Assembly (NCBI GenBank): GCA_964420975.1 | Contig: CAYQVH010000024.1 | Coordinates: forward strand, 1-64,000 | Direction: 5' to 3' | Source of the DNA: Accumulibacter sp964420975 | Lineage (GTDB): Bacteria; Pseudomonadota; Gammaproteobacteria; Burkholderiales; Rhodocyclaceae | DNA length: 64,000 bases | Shown here: in pieces, positions 32,814 to 41,183 of the stretch | How the letters are laid out: every line of letters starts with the position of its first letter | How positions within the stretch are numbered: the stretch's first letter is position 1 | Notes under the pieces: model-generated | Told to the model about the DNA's origin: nothing | Seen by the model: only the letters and a program-made list of their open reading frames with translations | Database searches by the model: none | Program-made: the position numbers and the translations under genes

Positions 32814-33713
32814 TCAAGTCCGACAGGCCGCCAGCCACGCGGCCCAGTGGTCGATGCAGGCCCTGATCTTCGGCAGCCGATGACGTTCCTGGAGCACCAC
32901 GGCGTGAATCGGTACCTGCTGAGGATCGAACTCGGTTTGCAGCAAGGGGACGAGTTCACCGCAGCGGATAAACGGTTCGGCGACGATGTCCATGACGCGA
33001 CCGATGGCGACGCCCTCACGAATCAGCGCCAGGATCAGCGCCGCATTGTCGCTGCGGGTGTAAGGACGTACCAGATACGACGCGTTCTTCCCGCCGTTGC
33101 GTAACGGCCAGCGGTTCATGTGCGGACCGGTGCTGTGGGCGATCAGCCGATGTCGATCGAGGTCCGCCACCGTTTGCGGGAGACCAAAACGTTCCAAGTA
33201 GGCGGGTGACGCGACCAGCGTGCGGTCAAAGCGCCCGAGCGGGCGCGCAACGACCGTGTCGCGCGTCAATTCTCCGGTACGGATCGCGATGTCGATCCCG
33301 TCACGCGCCATGTCCACCAGGCGGTCGTCGCCGCATAGATCGACGTGCAACTGCGGGTAGCGTTGATGGAGGCTGGCAAGACTCGGCACGATCACCGCCT
33401 GGGCGACGACGACGCTGACGCTGACACGCACCCAGCCGCTCGGACCGGCGATCTTGTTGCTCAGCTCGGCGGTGAGCTCGGCGTGCGTATCGAGCAGGCG
33501 ACGACCATACGCGAGCAGGGTGTCGCCTTCGTCAGTCAGGCTCAGGCCGTGCGTACTCCGGTGCAGAAGACGCACGCCGCAGGCGGACTCCAGCCGCGCC
33601 AGCGAGCGACTCAACTGGCTGACCGGCAAGTTGCGTTCGCGCGCCGCTGCAGAAAGCGTTCCCAACTCGGCAATGCGCGCGAACAAGGCCAAGTCGTCAA
33701 GCTGAAGTGGCAT
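32814..33713 (-). CDS. LysR-family transcriptional regulator
   Basis: A 299-residue regulator. The N-terminal HTH is 'LDDLALFARIAELGTLSAAARERNLPVSQLSRSLARLESACGVRLLHRS', followed by a LysR effector-binding domain with 'VARPLGRFDRTLVASPAYLERFGLPQTVADLDRH'. It is of the widespread DmlR/PA-type subgroup often controlling nearby catabolic genes. It is divergent (119-bp gap) from the small ORF at 33832; any target is unknown. Confidence 0.92.
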   Translation of the reverse strand: MPLQLDDLALFARIAELGTLSAAARERNLPVSQLSRSLARLESACGVRLLHRSTHGLSLTDEGDTLLAYGRRLLDTHAELTAELSNKIAGPSGWVRVSVSVVVAQAVIVPSLASLHQRYPQLHVDLCGDDRLVDMARDGIDIAIRTGELTRDTVVARPLGRFDRTLVASPAYLERFGLPQTVADLDRHRLIAHSTGPHMNRWPLRNGGKNASYLVRPYTRSDNAALILALIREGVAIGRVMDIVAEPFIRCGELVPLLQTEFDPQQVPIHAVVLQERHRLPKIRACIDHWAAWLAACRT

Positions 33714-33831
33714 CCGCGCAGTATGCCCGGCTTTGCAATAAGTGCAACATCGCTGGCGTAAACGGGCGGTTTCCGCCGCGTCGAAGACGCTCTAGTGTGG
33801 TGGCCACTGGGCTACCACGAAAGGAACGACG

Positions 33832-34032
33832 ATGAAAACCGCACCGCAACCGCGCGAAGAACTTGACCGCCTCCACGATCTCGCCTTGCGCCGCGCCCAC
33901 GAGTTGCGCCGCCAAGCCATCGACGACTGCTGGCACGCCGCCCGCGCGGCGTGTGCGAAGATGCTGGAGCAATGGCGCCGCCATGTTAACCGGCGGTTCG
34001 CGCGAGCGACGCGCCGCGTTGCCAACACTTGA
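33832..34032 (+). CDS. Small helical hypothetical protein
   Basis: A 66-residue very basic, Arg/Ala/His-rich helical protein ('EELDRLHDLALRRAHELRRQAIDDCWHAARAA'). AAAGGA lies before the ATG, which supports translation. No family recognised. It overlaps, in another frame, the 5' end of the GFA-like fragment at 33983, so one of the two may be non-functional. Confidence 0.45.
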   Translation: MKTAPQPREELDRLHDLALRRAHELRRQAIDDCWHAARAACAKMLEQWRRHVNRRFARATRRVANT

Positions 34033-34246
34033 GCTCCGCTATCGCGACCCGGCAGCCTTGAGTTGGTATCGCTGCGCTCACCGCACCGCCGACTGGCTGA
34101 TTTGCTCGCGCTGTGGCGTGTTGATGGCGGTGTTGTGCGAGATCGAAGGCCGCAAGCGCGCGGTGGTCCGAGTCCAGGCGATGCCCGAACACAGTTTTTC
34201 GCAAGCCGAGCAGACCAGCAATTTCGAATCGGAAACCCCCTGGTAA
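33983..34246 (+). pseudogene. GFA/CENP-V-like C-terminal fragment
   Basis: An 87-codon frame whose middle, 'YRDPAALSWYRCAHRTADWLICSRCGVLMAVLCE', resembles the C-terminal half of glutathione-dependent formaldehyde-activating (GFA) family proteins, including the CxxC zinc pair (CSRC). The N-terminal half of the fold with the other zinc Cys residues is missing, and no good RBS precedes ATG 33983. I read it as the remnant of a deleted gene, but a short functional derivative cannot be excluded. Confidence 0.4.
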
Positions 34247-34571
34247 TCGCCTGCAGCGCCGGGCGAGCACCTGGATCGGCACGGTCACCGAGCAACGGGT
34301 CCCGGCCGACAGCGGGTCTCTGACTCTCCGCTAACTCCGGCTTCTCGCCAGACGGACCACTCAACTCATCAACCGACCGCTGACGCGACCGTTAGGCCGC
34401 GCCAGCCGCCGGTCGTCTGCCGCTGGGGGAGCGCGCAGCGTGCGCCCCCAAGAGGCGTTCCGTCGTTGATTTTGAAAAAAACAAGAAAAGAAAACCGCCA
34501 CTTACACTTTTTCTCGAAATGGTTTATCGTTCGCGGCGTCACATTCCGTTCTCGGGGGAGAGGATCGATCC
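34247..34571. other. Intergenic region before chemoreceptor
   Basis: No gene seen. There is an imperfect GC-rich hairpin around 34425-34455 (gggggagcgcgc / gtgcgccccc). An A-rich stretch (about 34472-34500) lies 70-100 bp before the mcp start and may hold its promoter. Confidence 0.5.
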
Positions 34572-36182
34572 ATGAAGATCAAAACGTTGCTGTGGACTGG
34601 GTTTGTTGCGCTGGGTGCACTGATGGCCGTTCTCGTCGCGATTGCTCTCGTGCAGCTCAACGCGATCGAGGGACACATCGACAATATCGTTCGCGCCGGG
34701 CGCAACGAAGCGACGGCACGCGAGATTTCGCACCACGTCAATAGCATGCGGCGTCATCAACTAAGTGCGATCGTCAGTCCGCAAGACGCGGCGCAAGAGC
34801 TCGAGCGCTCGGCGGTCGCCGGAAAGGACAACGCCAAGCTTGCCGAGGAACTCGAGAGTCGGCAGCGTAACCCGGAAACCAAGCAGCTCGCCGGCCACGT
34901 GCGTGCCCTCAACGAGCAGTACGCGCGTAGCAACGAACAGCTGGTTGCGCTGCAACGGGACGGCAAGGCGGACGCCATGACCGCCTTGATCCAGGGTGAC
35001 GCGCGCAAGGTGCAGCGAGAACTGGCCGCCGAGGTGTCAAAGTTCATCAAGATCCAGGAAGAGCGCAAGGCCCAGGCGGAGAAGGCGACCGAAGCCGCCC
35101 ATCTGTTCGCCAGCCGACTGATGAGTGGCTTGCTGGCGCTGGCGGTGGTGCTGGCGATCGCCGTCGCGTGGCAGGTCACGCATCGCATCGCCAGTCAGCT
35201 CGGCGGCGAGCCGGAAACCGCTCGCCAGCTCGTGCAGCGGATCGCCGATGGTGACTTGAGTCAGGATCTGCCGGTTGCCGCCGGCGACAGCCATAGCCTG
35301 ATGGCACACCAGCAGCAGATGCAACTCAGGTTGCGCGCGATGCTGAACAGCATTTCGTCGGCGGTCAGCCGTACCGAAGGCGCCGCCGGGGAGCTGGCGA
35401 CGTCGGCGCAGCAGGTCGCAGCGGCCTCGCGCAGCACCAGCGACTCGGCGACGTCGATGGCGGCAGTGGTCGAGGAAATGTCGGTCAGCATTAGCCAGGT
35501 TTCCGACAACGCGCGCGACGCGCTGAAAACGGCGAGTCGCGCGGCCGAACTCTCGGATAGCGGCGGCACCGTGATCGAGCAGGCCGCCACCGAAATCAAC
35601 AACATCGCGGGTACGGTCAAGCGTACGTCGGAAGCCATGAGCGTGCTCGACGTCAGCTCGGCGAAGATCTCGACCGTCGTCCAGGTGATCAAGGAAGTCG
35701 CCGATCAAACCAATCTGCTGGCGCTCAACGCGGCGATCGAAGCCGCCCGTGCCGGCGAGTCCGGTCGCGGCTTTGCAGTCGTCGCCGACGAAGTGCGCAA
35801 ACTGGCCGAACGAACCGGCAAGGCGACCAACGAAATCAACGCCATGGTCGTTCAGATTCAGGACGAGACGCGCAATTCGCTGACCCTGATGGAGACCGCT
35901 GTGCAACAGGTCGATCGCGGCGTCGAACTCGCTGGTTCGGCCGGTGCGGCGATTCGCAACATCCGTGGCAGCGTCGACCAGATGGTGTCGGTGGTCAACG
36001 ATATCGGTAGCGCCATTGCCGAGCAATCGGTGGCCAGCCAACAGATTGCGCAGCGCGTCGAGCAGGTTGCGCAGGCGTCGGAAGAGAACAACGCCGCCGC
36101 ACAACAGACCGCCAGCGCCGCTTCGACGTTAAACGGTCTCGCCGTCGGCTTGCGGCAGAACGTCGCCCAGTTCAAGACGTGA
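34572..36182 (+). CDS. Methyl-accepting chemotaxis protein
   Basis: A 536-residue transmembrane chemoreceptor. TM1 is about residues 5-28. A four-helix-bundle-type periplasmic domain occupies about 29-180 (coiled, charged, no Cache pattern), and TM2 is about 181-203. HAMP follows, then the MCP signalling hairpin with the conserved tip 'VADQTNLLALNAAIEAARAGESGRGFAVVADEVRKLAERT' around residues 376-415. There is no C-terminal NWETF-type tether. GGGGGAGAGG precedes the ATG. Its ligand is unknown, and no che genes are adjacent. Confidence 0.95.
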   Translation: MKIKTLLWTGFVALGALMAVLVAIALVQLNAIEGHIDNIVRAGRNEATAREISHHVNSMRRHQLSAIVSPQDAAQELERSAVAGKDNAKLAEELESRQRNPETKQLAGHVRALNEQYARSNEQLVALQRDGKADAMTALIQGDARKVQRELAAEVSKFIKIQEERKAQAEKATEAAHLFASRLMSGLLALAVVLAIAVAWQVTHRIASQLGGEPETARQLVQRIADGDLSQDLPVAAGDSHSLMAHQQQMQLRLRAMLNSISSAVSRTEGAAGELATSAQQVAAASRSTSDSATSMAAVVEEMSVSISQVSDNARDALKTASRAAELSDSGGTVIEQAATEINNIAGTVKRTSEAMSVLDVSSAKISTVVQVIKEVADQTNLLALNAAIEAARAGESGRGFAVVADEVRKLAERTGKATNEINAMVVQIQDETRNSLTLMETAVQQVDRGVELAGSAGAAIRNIRGSVDQMVSVVNDIGSAIAEQSVASQQIAQRVEQVAQASEENNAAAQQTASAASTLNGLAVGLRQNVAQFKT

Positions 36183-36751
36183 TGCGGCGGCGGTAACTCG
36201 CCGCTGGCTCGCCTCGACGAGCATCGGAAAGCCGCCTTTCCCGAAAGGCTTCGCGTCAGGGTTTGCTTCGTTTCAGTCCGCCGTGCTTGCCCGTCGGGTC
36301 CGCCGTGCGTGCTCGATGGTCGCTGGCACGGCTTCTGGCAAATGGGCGCGCGGTCGACTATATTGAATAAATAGAAGAAAGAACTGCAGCGCGGCGTCAG
36401 GAACGTAAGGGAGCGAAAACAAGGTGGCGGCGCGGCTGCAGAACGACTTGACCTTCAAGCCGAGACCGCGGGCACGGTGGGGACACCGGGCAGGAGTCAT
36501 CGGCGATACGGCATCGAGCGCCTTGGCACCTGCTGAACAGGGCGGTCGAACCGAGCCAATTTCCCCAAGACGATGCTGGCCGGCACCAGGGCAATCGCTG
36601 CGAATTGTCCGCTGCGACCGTTTACAGCGCCGACACTGTCGGCCCTCTCCACTCAAGACCCGGCAACCCGCGACACGATCGCGCGGGAAGGCCGTTTGCG
36701 CGTCAATTGACCCTCCGTAACCCTGTCGAGCAACGATTTTGGAGGCACCAC
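36183..36751. other. Long intergenic region before the EMC cluster
   Basis: No convincing gene. A GCCTTT/AAAGGC hairpin (36234-36249) may end mcp. An AT-rich patch contains TATATT at 36359-36364 with a weak CTGGCA 18 bp upstream and is a possible promoter; it would give a leader of nearly 390 nt to the first EMC gene. GGAGG at 36741 is the RBS of that gene. Confidence 0.4.
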
Positions 36752-38194
36752 ATGAAGCTCACGCTGACCCCAGACGAACTGAACGCGTATTACGGCGAAC
36801 TGCACGCAGCCAATGCGGCGTTCAACGAGCACTATCCGGGCGATTCTTCCGACCGCCAGCAGGTGCATACGGTGTACGGCGGCGCCAACCTGTTCAAAGC
36901 GGCTTTCGCGGGCAAGTTGGGCGAGGTGGCGCTGAAGACGCTTGAGACCTACGCAGCCAATTATCAGGTATTCGCCCGCGTACTTGGTTTGCCGGGCGCC
37001 GAGACGCTGCCGACCAGCCCGATCGAGATCGATAGTCTGACGCGGGCGCTGGAAACGAACCCGGAGCAGGTACGTGAAGTCAAGCCAGCCGCGTGGTTGG
37101 CATTCACGGTTTACAAGCGGGTGCTCAAAAAGCTGCAGAGCGAGCCAATCGAGGACAATCGGATCGATTTCGAAGACGGCTACGGCAACCGCCCCGACGA
37201 CGAGGAAGACGGACACGCGATGGCAGCCGCCGACGAAGTCGCCAAGGGGATGCGCGAGGGAGTGCTTTCTCCCTTCATCGGCATCCGCGTCAAGACGTTT
37301 TCCGACGAGTGCAAGGTCCGTTCGATTCGCACCCTTGACCTGTTTCTGACCCGACTCGCCGAGCAGACGGGCAGCCGGTTGCCGGACAATTTCGTCGTCA
37401 CGCTGCCGAAAGTGACGACGCCGACGCAGGTCTCCACCTTCGTACGAATTCTCGAGCGGCTCGAAGCCAAGCTCGGCTTGCCGAAGGACTCGCTGAAGAT
37501 GGAGATCATGATCGAAACGACGCAGTCGATCATCAATCACCGGGGTGAGAACACGGTGCCGCTGCTCGTCGCCGCAGCGGGCGGCCGCTGCCGCTCGGCC
37601 ATTTTTGGGACTTATGACTACACGGCGTCGTGCAACATCACCGCCGCCTTCCAGAGCCACACACATCCGGCTTGCGATTTCGCGCGCCATGTGTTGCAGG
37701 TCAGCCTGGCCGGCACCGGGATCACGATCAGTGACGGGGCGACGACGACCATGCCGATCGGGCCGCACAAGGCGGCGCCGGGTGGCGCCTTGTCCCCGCA
37801 GCAGATGGACGAGAACCGCGCTGTGGTGCACACGGCATGGAAGCTTCACTACGACAATATCATGCACTCGCTGCGTCACGGCTACTACCAGGGATGGGAT
37901 CTCAATCCGGGTCAGTTGCCGGTGCGCTACGCGGCAGTGGATACCTTCTTCCTGAGCGGTCTGCAGGACGCTTCGGCGCGGCTCAACGCTTTCCTGAGGA
38001 AAGCCGCGCAGGCGACGCTGGTCGGCAATACCTTTGACGACGCGGCGACTGGTCAGGGACTGCTGAACTTCTTCTTGCGTGGAATGGCGTGCGGCGCGAT
38101 CACCGAACAGGAAGTCCTGGCGACTGGGATCACGCTTGACGAGCTGCGTTCGCGTTCGTTCGTCCGCATCGTCAATAACCGCATCGGAAGGTAG
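36752..38194 (+). CDS. HpcH/HpaI-type aldolase/lyase (DUF6986), putative EMC lyase
   Basis: A 480-residue protein of the citrate-lyase/HpcH superfamily, DUF6986 type. TIM-barrel motifs are 'NRIDFEDGYGNRPDDEEDGHA', the metal-site region 'KMEIMIETTQSIINHRGE' (E251/E255) and 'AIFGTYDYTASCNIT'. Standard Mcl1 (malyl-/beta-methylmalyl-CoA lyase) is much shorter, about 320 residues. Relatives are often mislabelled 'phosphoenolpyruvate kinase' in databases (recalled). Since it heads a run encoding Mcd, Mch, Ecm, MeaB and Ccr and no other lyase is here, it is the best candidate for cleaving beta-methylmalyl-CoA to glyoxylate and propionyl-CoA. GGAGG precedes the chosen ATG; an upstream open extension is not used. 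Confidence 0.75.
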   Translation: MKLTLTPDELNAYYGELHAANAAFNEHYPGDSSDRQQVHTVYGGANLFKAAFAGKLGEVALKTLETYAANYQVFARVLGLPGAETLPTSPIEIDSLTRALETNPEQVREVKPAAWLAFTVYKRVLKKLQSEPIEDNRIDFEDGYGNRPDDEEDGHAMAAADEVAKGMREGVLSPFIGIRVKTFSDECKVRSIRTLDLFLTRLAEQTGSRLPDNFVVTLPKVTTPTQVSTFVRILERLEAKLGLPKDSLKMEIMIETTQSIINHRGENTVPLLVAAAGGRCRSAIFGTYDYTASCNITAAFQSHTHPACDFARHVLQVSLAGTGITISDGATTTMPIGPHKAAPGGALSPQQMDENRAVVHTAWKLHYDNIMHSLRHGYYQGWDLNPGQLPVRYAAVDTFFLSGLQDASARLNAFLRKAAQATLVGNTFDDAATGQGLLNFFLRGMACGAITEQEVLATGITLDELRSRSFVRIVNNRIGR

Positions 38195-38268
38195 CGAGCG
38201 AAGGTTCGCAAACCAGGTCTTGAAAGTAGGAACCTCGGGTCGACTCGCTATCACGAAAGGATCAAGCC

Positions 38269-39951
38269 ATGACCAGGCACCCCCACGCAACACAAATACA
38301 GGACGCGCTGCCGCATCTCGAATCGGCTGACGCGGTGATCAGGAAGTCGCTGCGCTGGCTTAAGCAGCAATGCTCCGGCGCCCAGGGCGTATCGAGCGAC
38401 AAACTTGACGACCATCAGATGGCCAGTTTCGATCTCGCGTGGTGCGCTGCGGAGTGGAATGCTGCGCGCTTCGCCACCGAGTATGCCAACCAAGTGGCTG
38501 CCGGCAACACCCAGGGGGACGGTATTAGCATCGAAGAGCGAATGGCGCTGGCGTTTTGCGCTGAAGCGCTGCAGAACATCCATGGTCGCTTGTGGGCGAG
38601 GCCGCAGAGTTTTGGCCTTGATGAGGACGACGTGGCGGCGCTCGCCTCATCGGGCTTGAGCCACTTCTGCCAGGCGCAGCTCGACGCGCGCAACCTGGAG
38701 GCGCTTGGCAAGGAGGTGGTCGCGCTCAATGGCGCCAGCGGCGCCTACCTGTTGAATGACGACGCGACGATGATGCAGGACGCGTTCCGCAAGCTGGCGA
38801 CCCATGTCGTCATGCCGTTGGCCGAGGAGATCCATCGCCACGACCGGATCATTCCGCAGGAGATTCTGGAACCGCTGACCGAGATGGGCTGCTTCGGCCT
38901 ATCGATTCCGGAGCGCTACGGTGGCATCCAGAGTGACGCGCACGAAGACAATATGGGGATGATCGTCGTCACCGAGGAGCTTTCCCGCGGTTCGCTGGGC
39001 GGCGCCGGCAGCTTGATCACGCGTCCGGAGATTCTCAGTCGGGCTTTGCTCAAGGGCGGCACCGAGGAGCAGCGGCAGAAGTGGCTGCCAAGCGTTGCCA
39101 TGGGCGATCCGCTGTGTGCGATTGCGGTGACTGAGCCGGACGCCGGCTCCGACGTCGCCGCGATGCGACTCAAGGCGACGAAGTGCGACGGCGGCTGGAT
39201 CCTCGACGGGGTCAAGACGTGGTGCACGATGGCCGGCAAAGCCGGACTGCTTCTCGTCCTGGCGCGCACCCATCCGGATCGCTCGCTGGGTCACCGGGGC
39301 TTGAGCATGTTCCTGGTCGAGAAGGCCGTTTACGACGGTCACGATTTCGAGTACCGGCAGGCGCAGGGCGGTGTAATCACGGGTCGAGCCATTGCCACCA
39401 TCGGCTACCGCGGGATGCATTCGTACGAGGTCTTCTTCGACCAGGTCTTCGTTCCCGACGAAAACCTGATCGGCGGATCAGAGGGCGAGGGCAGGGGCTT
39501 CTACATTGCGATGGCGGGTTTTGCCGGCGGGCGGATTCAGACCGCGGCGCGGGCGATCGGCGTCATGCAGGCGGCGTTCGAACGGGCGGTTTCGTATTCT
39601 CAGGAGCGTAAGGCGTTCGGCAAGCCGATCGGTGATTTTCAGTTGACGCGTGTCAAGTTGGCGCGGATGGCCACCTTGTTGACCGTTTCCCGGCAATTTA
39701 CCTACGCCGTCGGGCGGCTGATGGACCAGGGACTTGGCCAGATGGAGGCGAGTATGGTCAAGCTGTTTACCTGCCGAACGGCCGAGTGGCTAACCCGGGA
39801 AGCGATGCAGATTCACGGTGGCATGGGCTACGCCGAGGAGACGCCGGTCAGCCGCTATTTCCTCGATGCGCGGGTTCTCTCGATCTTCGAAGGGGCCGAG
39901 GAAACACTGGCGCTCAAGGTCATCACGCGTTCCCTGATCGATGCGCAGTAG
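38269..39951 (+). CDS. mcd: (2S)-Methylsuccinyl-CoA dehydrogenase
   Basis: A 560-residue acyl-CoA-dehydrogenase-fold flavoprotein oxidising methylsuccinyl-CoA to mesaconyl-CoA in the EMC pathway. It has the roughly 150-residue N-terminal extension typical of Mcd. The ACAD core then follows: 'CAIAVTEPDAGSDVAAMRLKA', 'GVKTWCTMAGKAGLLLVLART' and 'QIHGGMGYAEETPVSRYFLDARVLSIFEGAEE' with the probable catalytic base E541. AAAGGA precedes the ATG, and the order next to mch and ecm supports Mcd over a generic ACAD. Confidence 0.9.
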   Translation: MTRHPHATQIQDALPHLESADAVIRKSLRWLKQQCSGAQGVSSDKLDDHQMASFDLAWCAAEWNAARFATEYANQVAAGNTQGDGISIEERMALAFCAEALQNIHGRLWARPQSFGLDEDDVAALASSGLSHFCQAQLDARNLEALGKEVVALNGASGAYLLNDDATMMQDAFRKLATHVVMPLAEEIHRHDRIIPQEILEPLTEMGCFGLSIPERYGGIQSDAHEDNMGMIVVTEELSRGSLGGAGSLITRPEILSRALLKGGTEEQRQKWLPSVAMGDPLCAIAVTEPDAGSDVAAMRLKATKCDGGWILDGVKTWCTMAGKAGLLLVLARTHPDRSLGHRGLSMFLVEKAVYDGHDFEYRQAQGGVITGRAIATIGYRGMHSYEVFFDQVFVPDENLIGGSEGEGRGFYIAMAGFAGGRIQTAARAIGVMQAAFERAVSYSQERKAFGKPIGDFQLTRVKLARMATLLTVSRQFTYAVGRLMDQGLGQMEASMVKLFTCRTAEWLTREAMQIHGGMGYAEETPVSRYFLDARVLSIFEGAEETLALKVITRSLIDAQ

Positions 39952-39996
39952 GCTGCGGCGCAAGCCGACGGCACCCCACTCGTAAAGGAGAAGTCG

Positions 39997-41181
39997 ATGT
40001 CGCAAGCAATCCGTTTCCCGCCTCAGCTAGAACTGGCGCCACAGCTCGGGCTTGACGTGCCGAAGGTTCGCCAGCCGCACTATGGGCGCTATCTCGAAGA
40101 GTTTTCCCCCGGACAGGTGTTTGTCCATCCGCGCGGCTTCACCTTCCTGCGCGCGCAGATGGAGGCGTTTGCCCGGACCTACCTGCAGTGCAATCCGCTT
40201 TACCTCAACGAAGAGTTCGCGCGAGCCTGCGGCTTTTCAGGTCTGGTGGCTTCGCCCCAAATGGTCTTCAACGTCGTGCTGTCGCTCGGTGTACAGAATG
40301 ATTCCGAGAAGGCGATGGCCAATCTCGGCTACTACGATGCGCAGTATCTGCGGCCGGTCTACGCGATGGATACGATCCGCTCGCTGACCAAGGTTATCGA
40401 CCGCAAGGAGCGCGGTGCGGGCAAGCCGGGCATTGTCACCATCCGGACGCTCGGCATCAACCAGCACGACGAAGTCGTCCTGCAGTACCAGCGCAAGATC
40501 ATGGTTGCCGGACAGGGAGAGCGGCCACCGACAACGCCACTACCGGCGTCGGACGGCCGAATGCCGGCTTTTCCCTGGGTCGAGGACGGCGAAGTCCTCC
40601 TGCCGGAGTTTCCGGCGCAGCTTCCCGTCGGGTTGACGGGTCCCAACTCCTTCTTCGAGGAGTTCACCGTTGGCGAAGTCATCGTCCATGCTAACGGTCG
40701 TACGATCACCGACGAGCATTTGGCGCTCACTTACGCGGTCGGCAACACGCATCCGCTGCATTTTGACAGAGTCTTCAGTTCCGGGCTGTCGGGCAAGATG
40801 AGCGGCGACCCGATCGTCTATGGCGGACTGGTCTTCGCCTGGCTCGAAGGTCTCGCCAGCCGCGACGTCAGCGACAACAGCGTCTGGGAGCTTGGCTTCA
40901 CCGAGGGGTATCACACGCAGCCAACGATTGCCGGCGATACCGTAGCCGCGCTGTCGCGCGTGCTGGCCAAGGAAGACGCCCCAGGGCGGCTCGGCGCGCA
41001 GTTTGGTGTCGTCACCTTTCAGTTGGTCGGCGTGAAGAACCTTGGCGCGGCGAACGCCTTTACACGCTACGGCCAAGATCTGTTCGTCAAGGAAAACGAC
41101 AAGAAGGACTTGGGCAAGGAAAAAATCGACGACAAGATCTTCGAGATCGAACGACGCCTGTTGATCAGAAAGAGGAGCTAA
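39997..41181 (+). CDS. mch: Mesaconyl-CoA hydratase (double MaoC)
   Basis: A 394-residue double-hotdog hydratase. The N-terminal MaoC-like half is seen at about 30-170 ('QVFVHPRGFTFLRAQMEAFARTYLQCNPLYLNEEFARACGFSGLVASPQMVFNV'). The second half at about 220-380 has 'RTITDEHLALTYAVGNTHPLHFDRVF...GKMSGDPIVYGGLVFAWLEGL'. This two-domain layout and length are typical of Mch, which hydrates mesaconyl-CoA to beta-methylmalyl-CoA. A strong AAAGGAG lies before the ATG. It is 2 nt upstream of ecm. Confidence 0.9.
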   Translation: MSQAIRFPPQLELAPQLGLDVPKVRQPHYGRYLEEFSPGQVFVHPRGFTFLRAQMEAFARTYLQCNPLYLNEEFARACGFSGLVASPQMVFNVVLSLGVQNDSEKAMANLGYYDAQYLRPVYAMDTIRSLTKVIDRKERGAGKPGIVTIRTLGINQHDEVVLQYQRKIMVAGQGERPPTTPLPASDGRMPAFPWVEDGEVLLPEFPAQLPVGLTGPNSFFEEFTVGEVIVHANGRTITDEHLALTYAVGNTHPLHFDRVFSSGLSGKMSGDPIVYGGLVFAWLEGLASRDVSDNSVWELGFTEGYHTQPTIAGDTVAALSRVLAKEDAPGRLGAQFGVVTFQLVGVKNLGAANAFTRYGQDLFVKENDKKDLGKEKIDDKIFEIERRLLIRKRS

Positions 41182-41183
41182 TC

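Noticed and set aside
36653..38293. 546-codon minus-strand open frame opposite the EMC lyase
   Set aside because: Mirror frame of a high-GC gene. The plus-strand frame has clear aldolase motifs and an RBS; the minus frame is Arg-rich and shows no family pattern.
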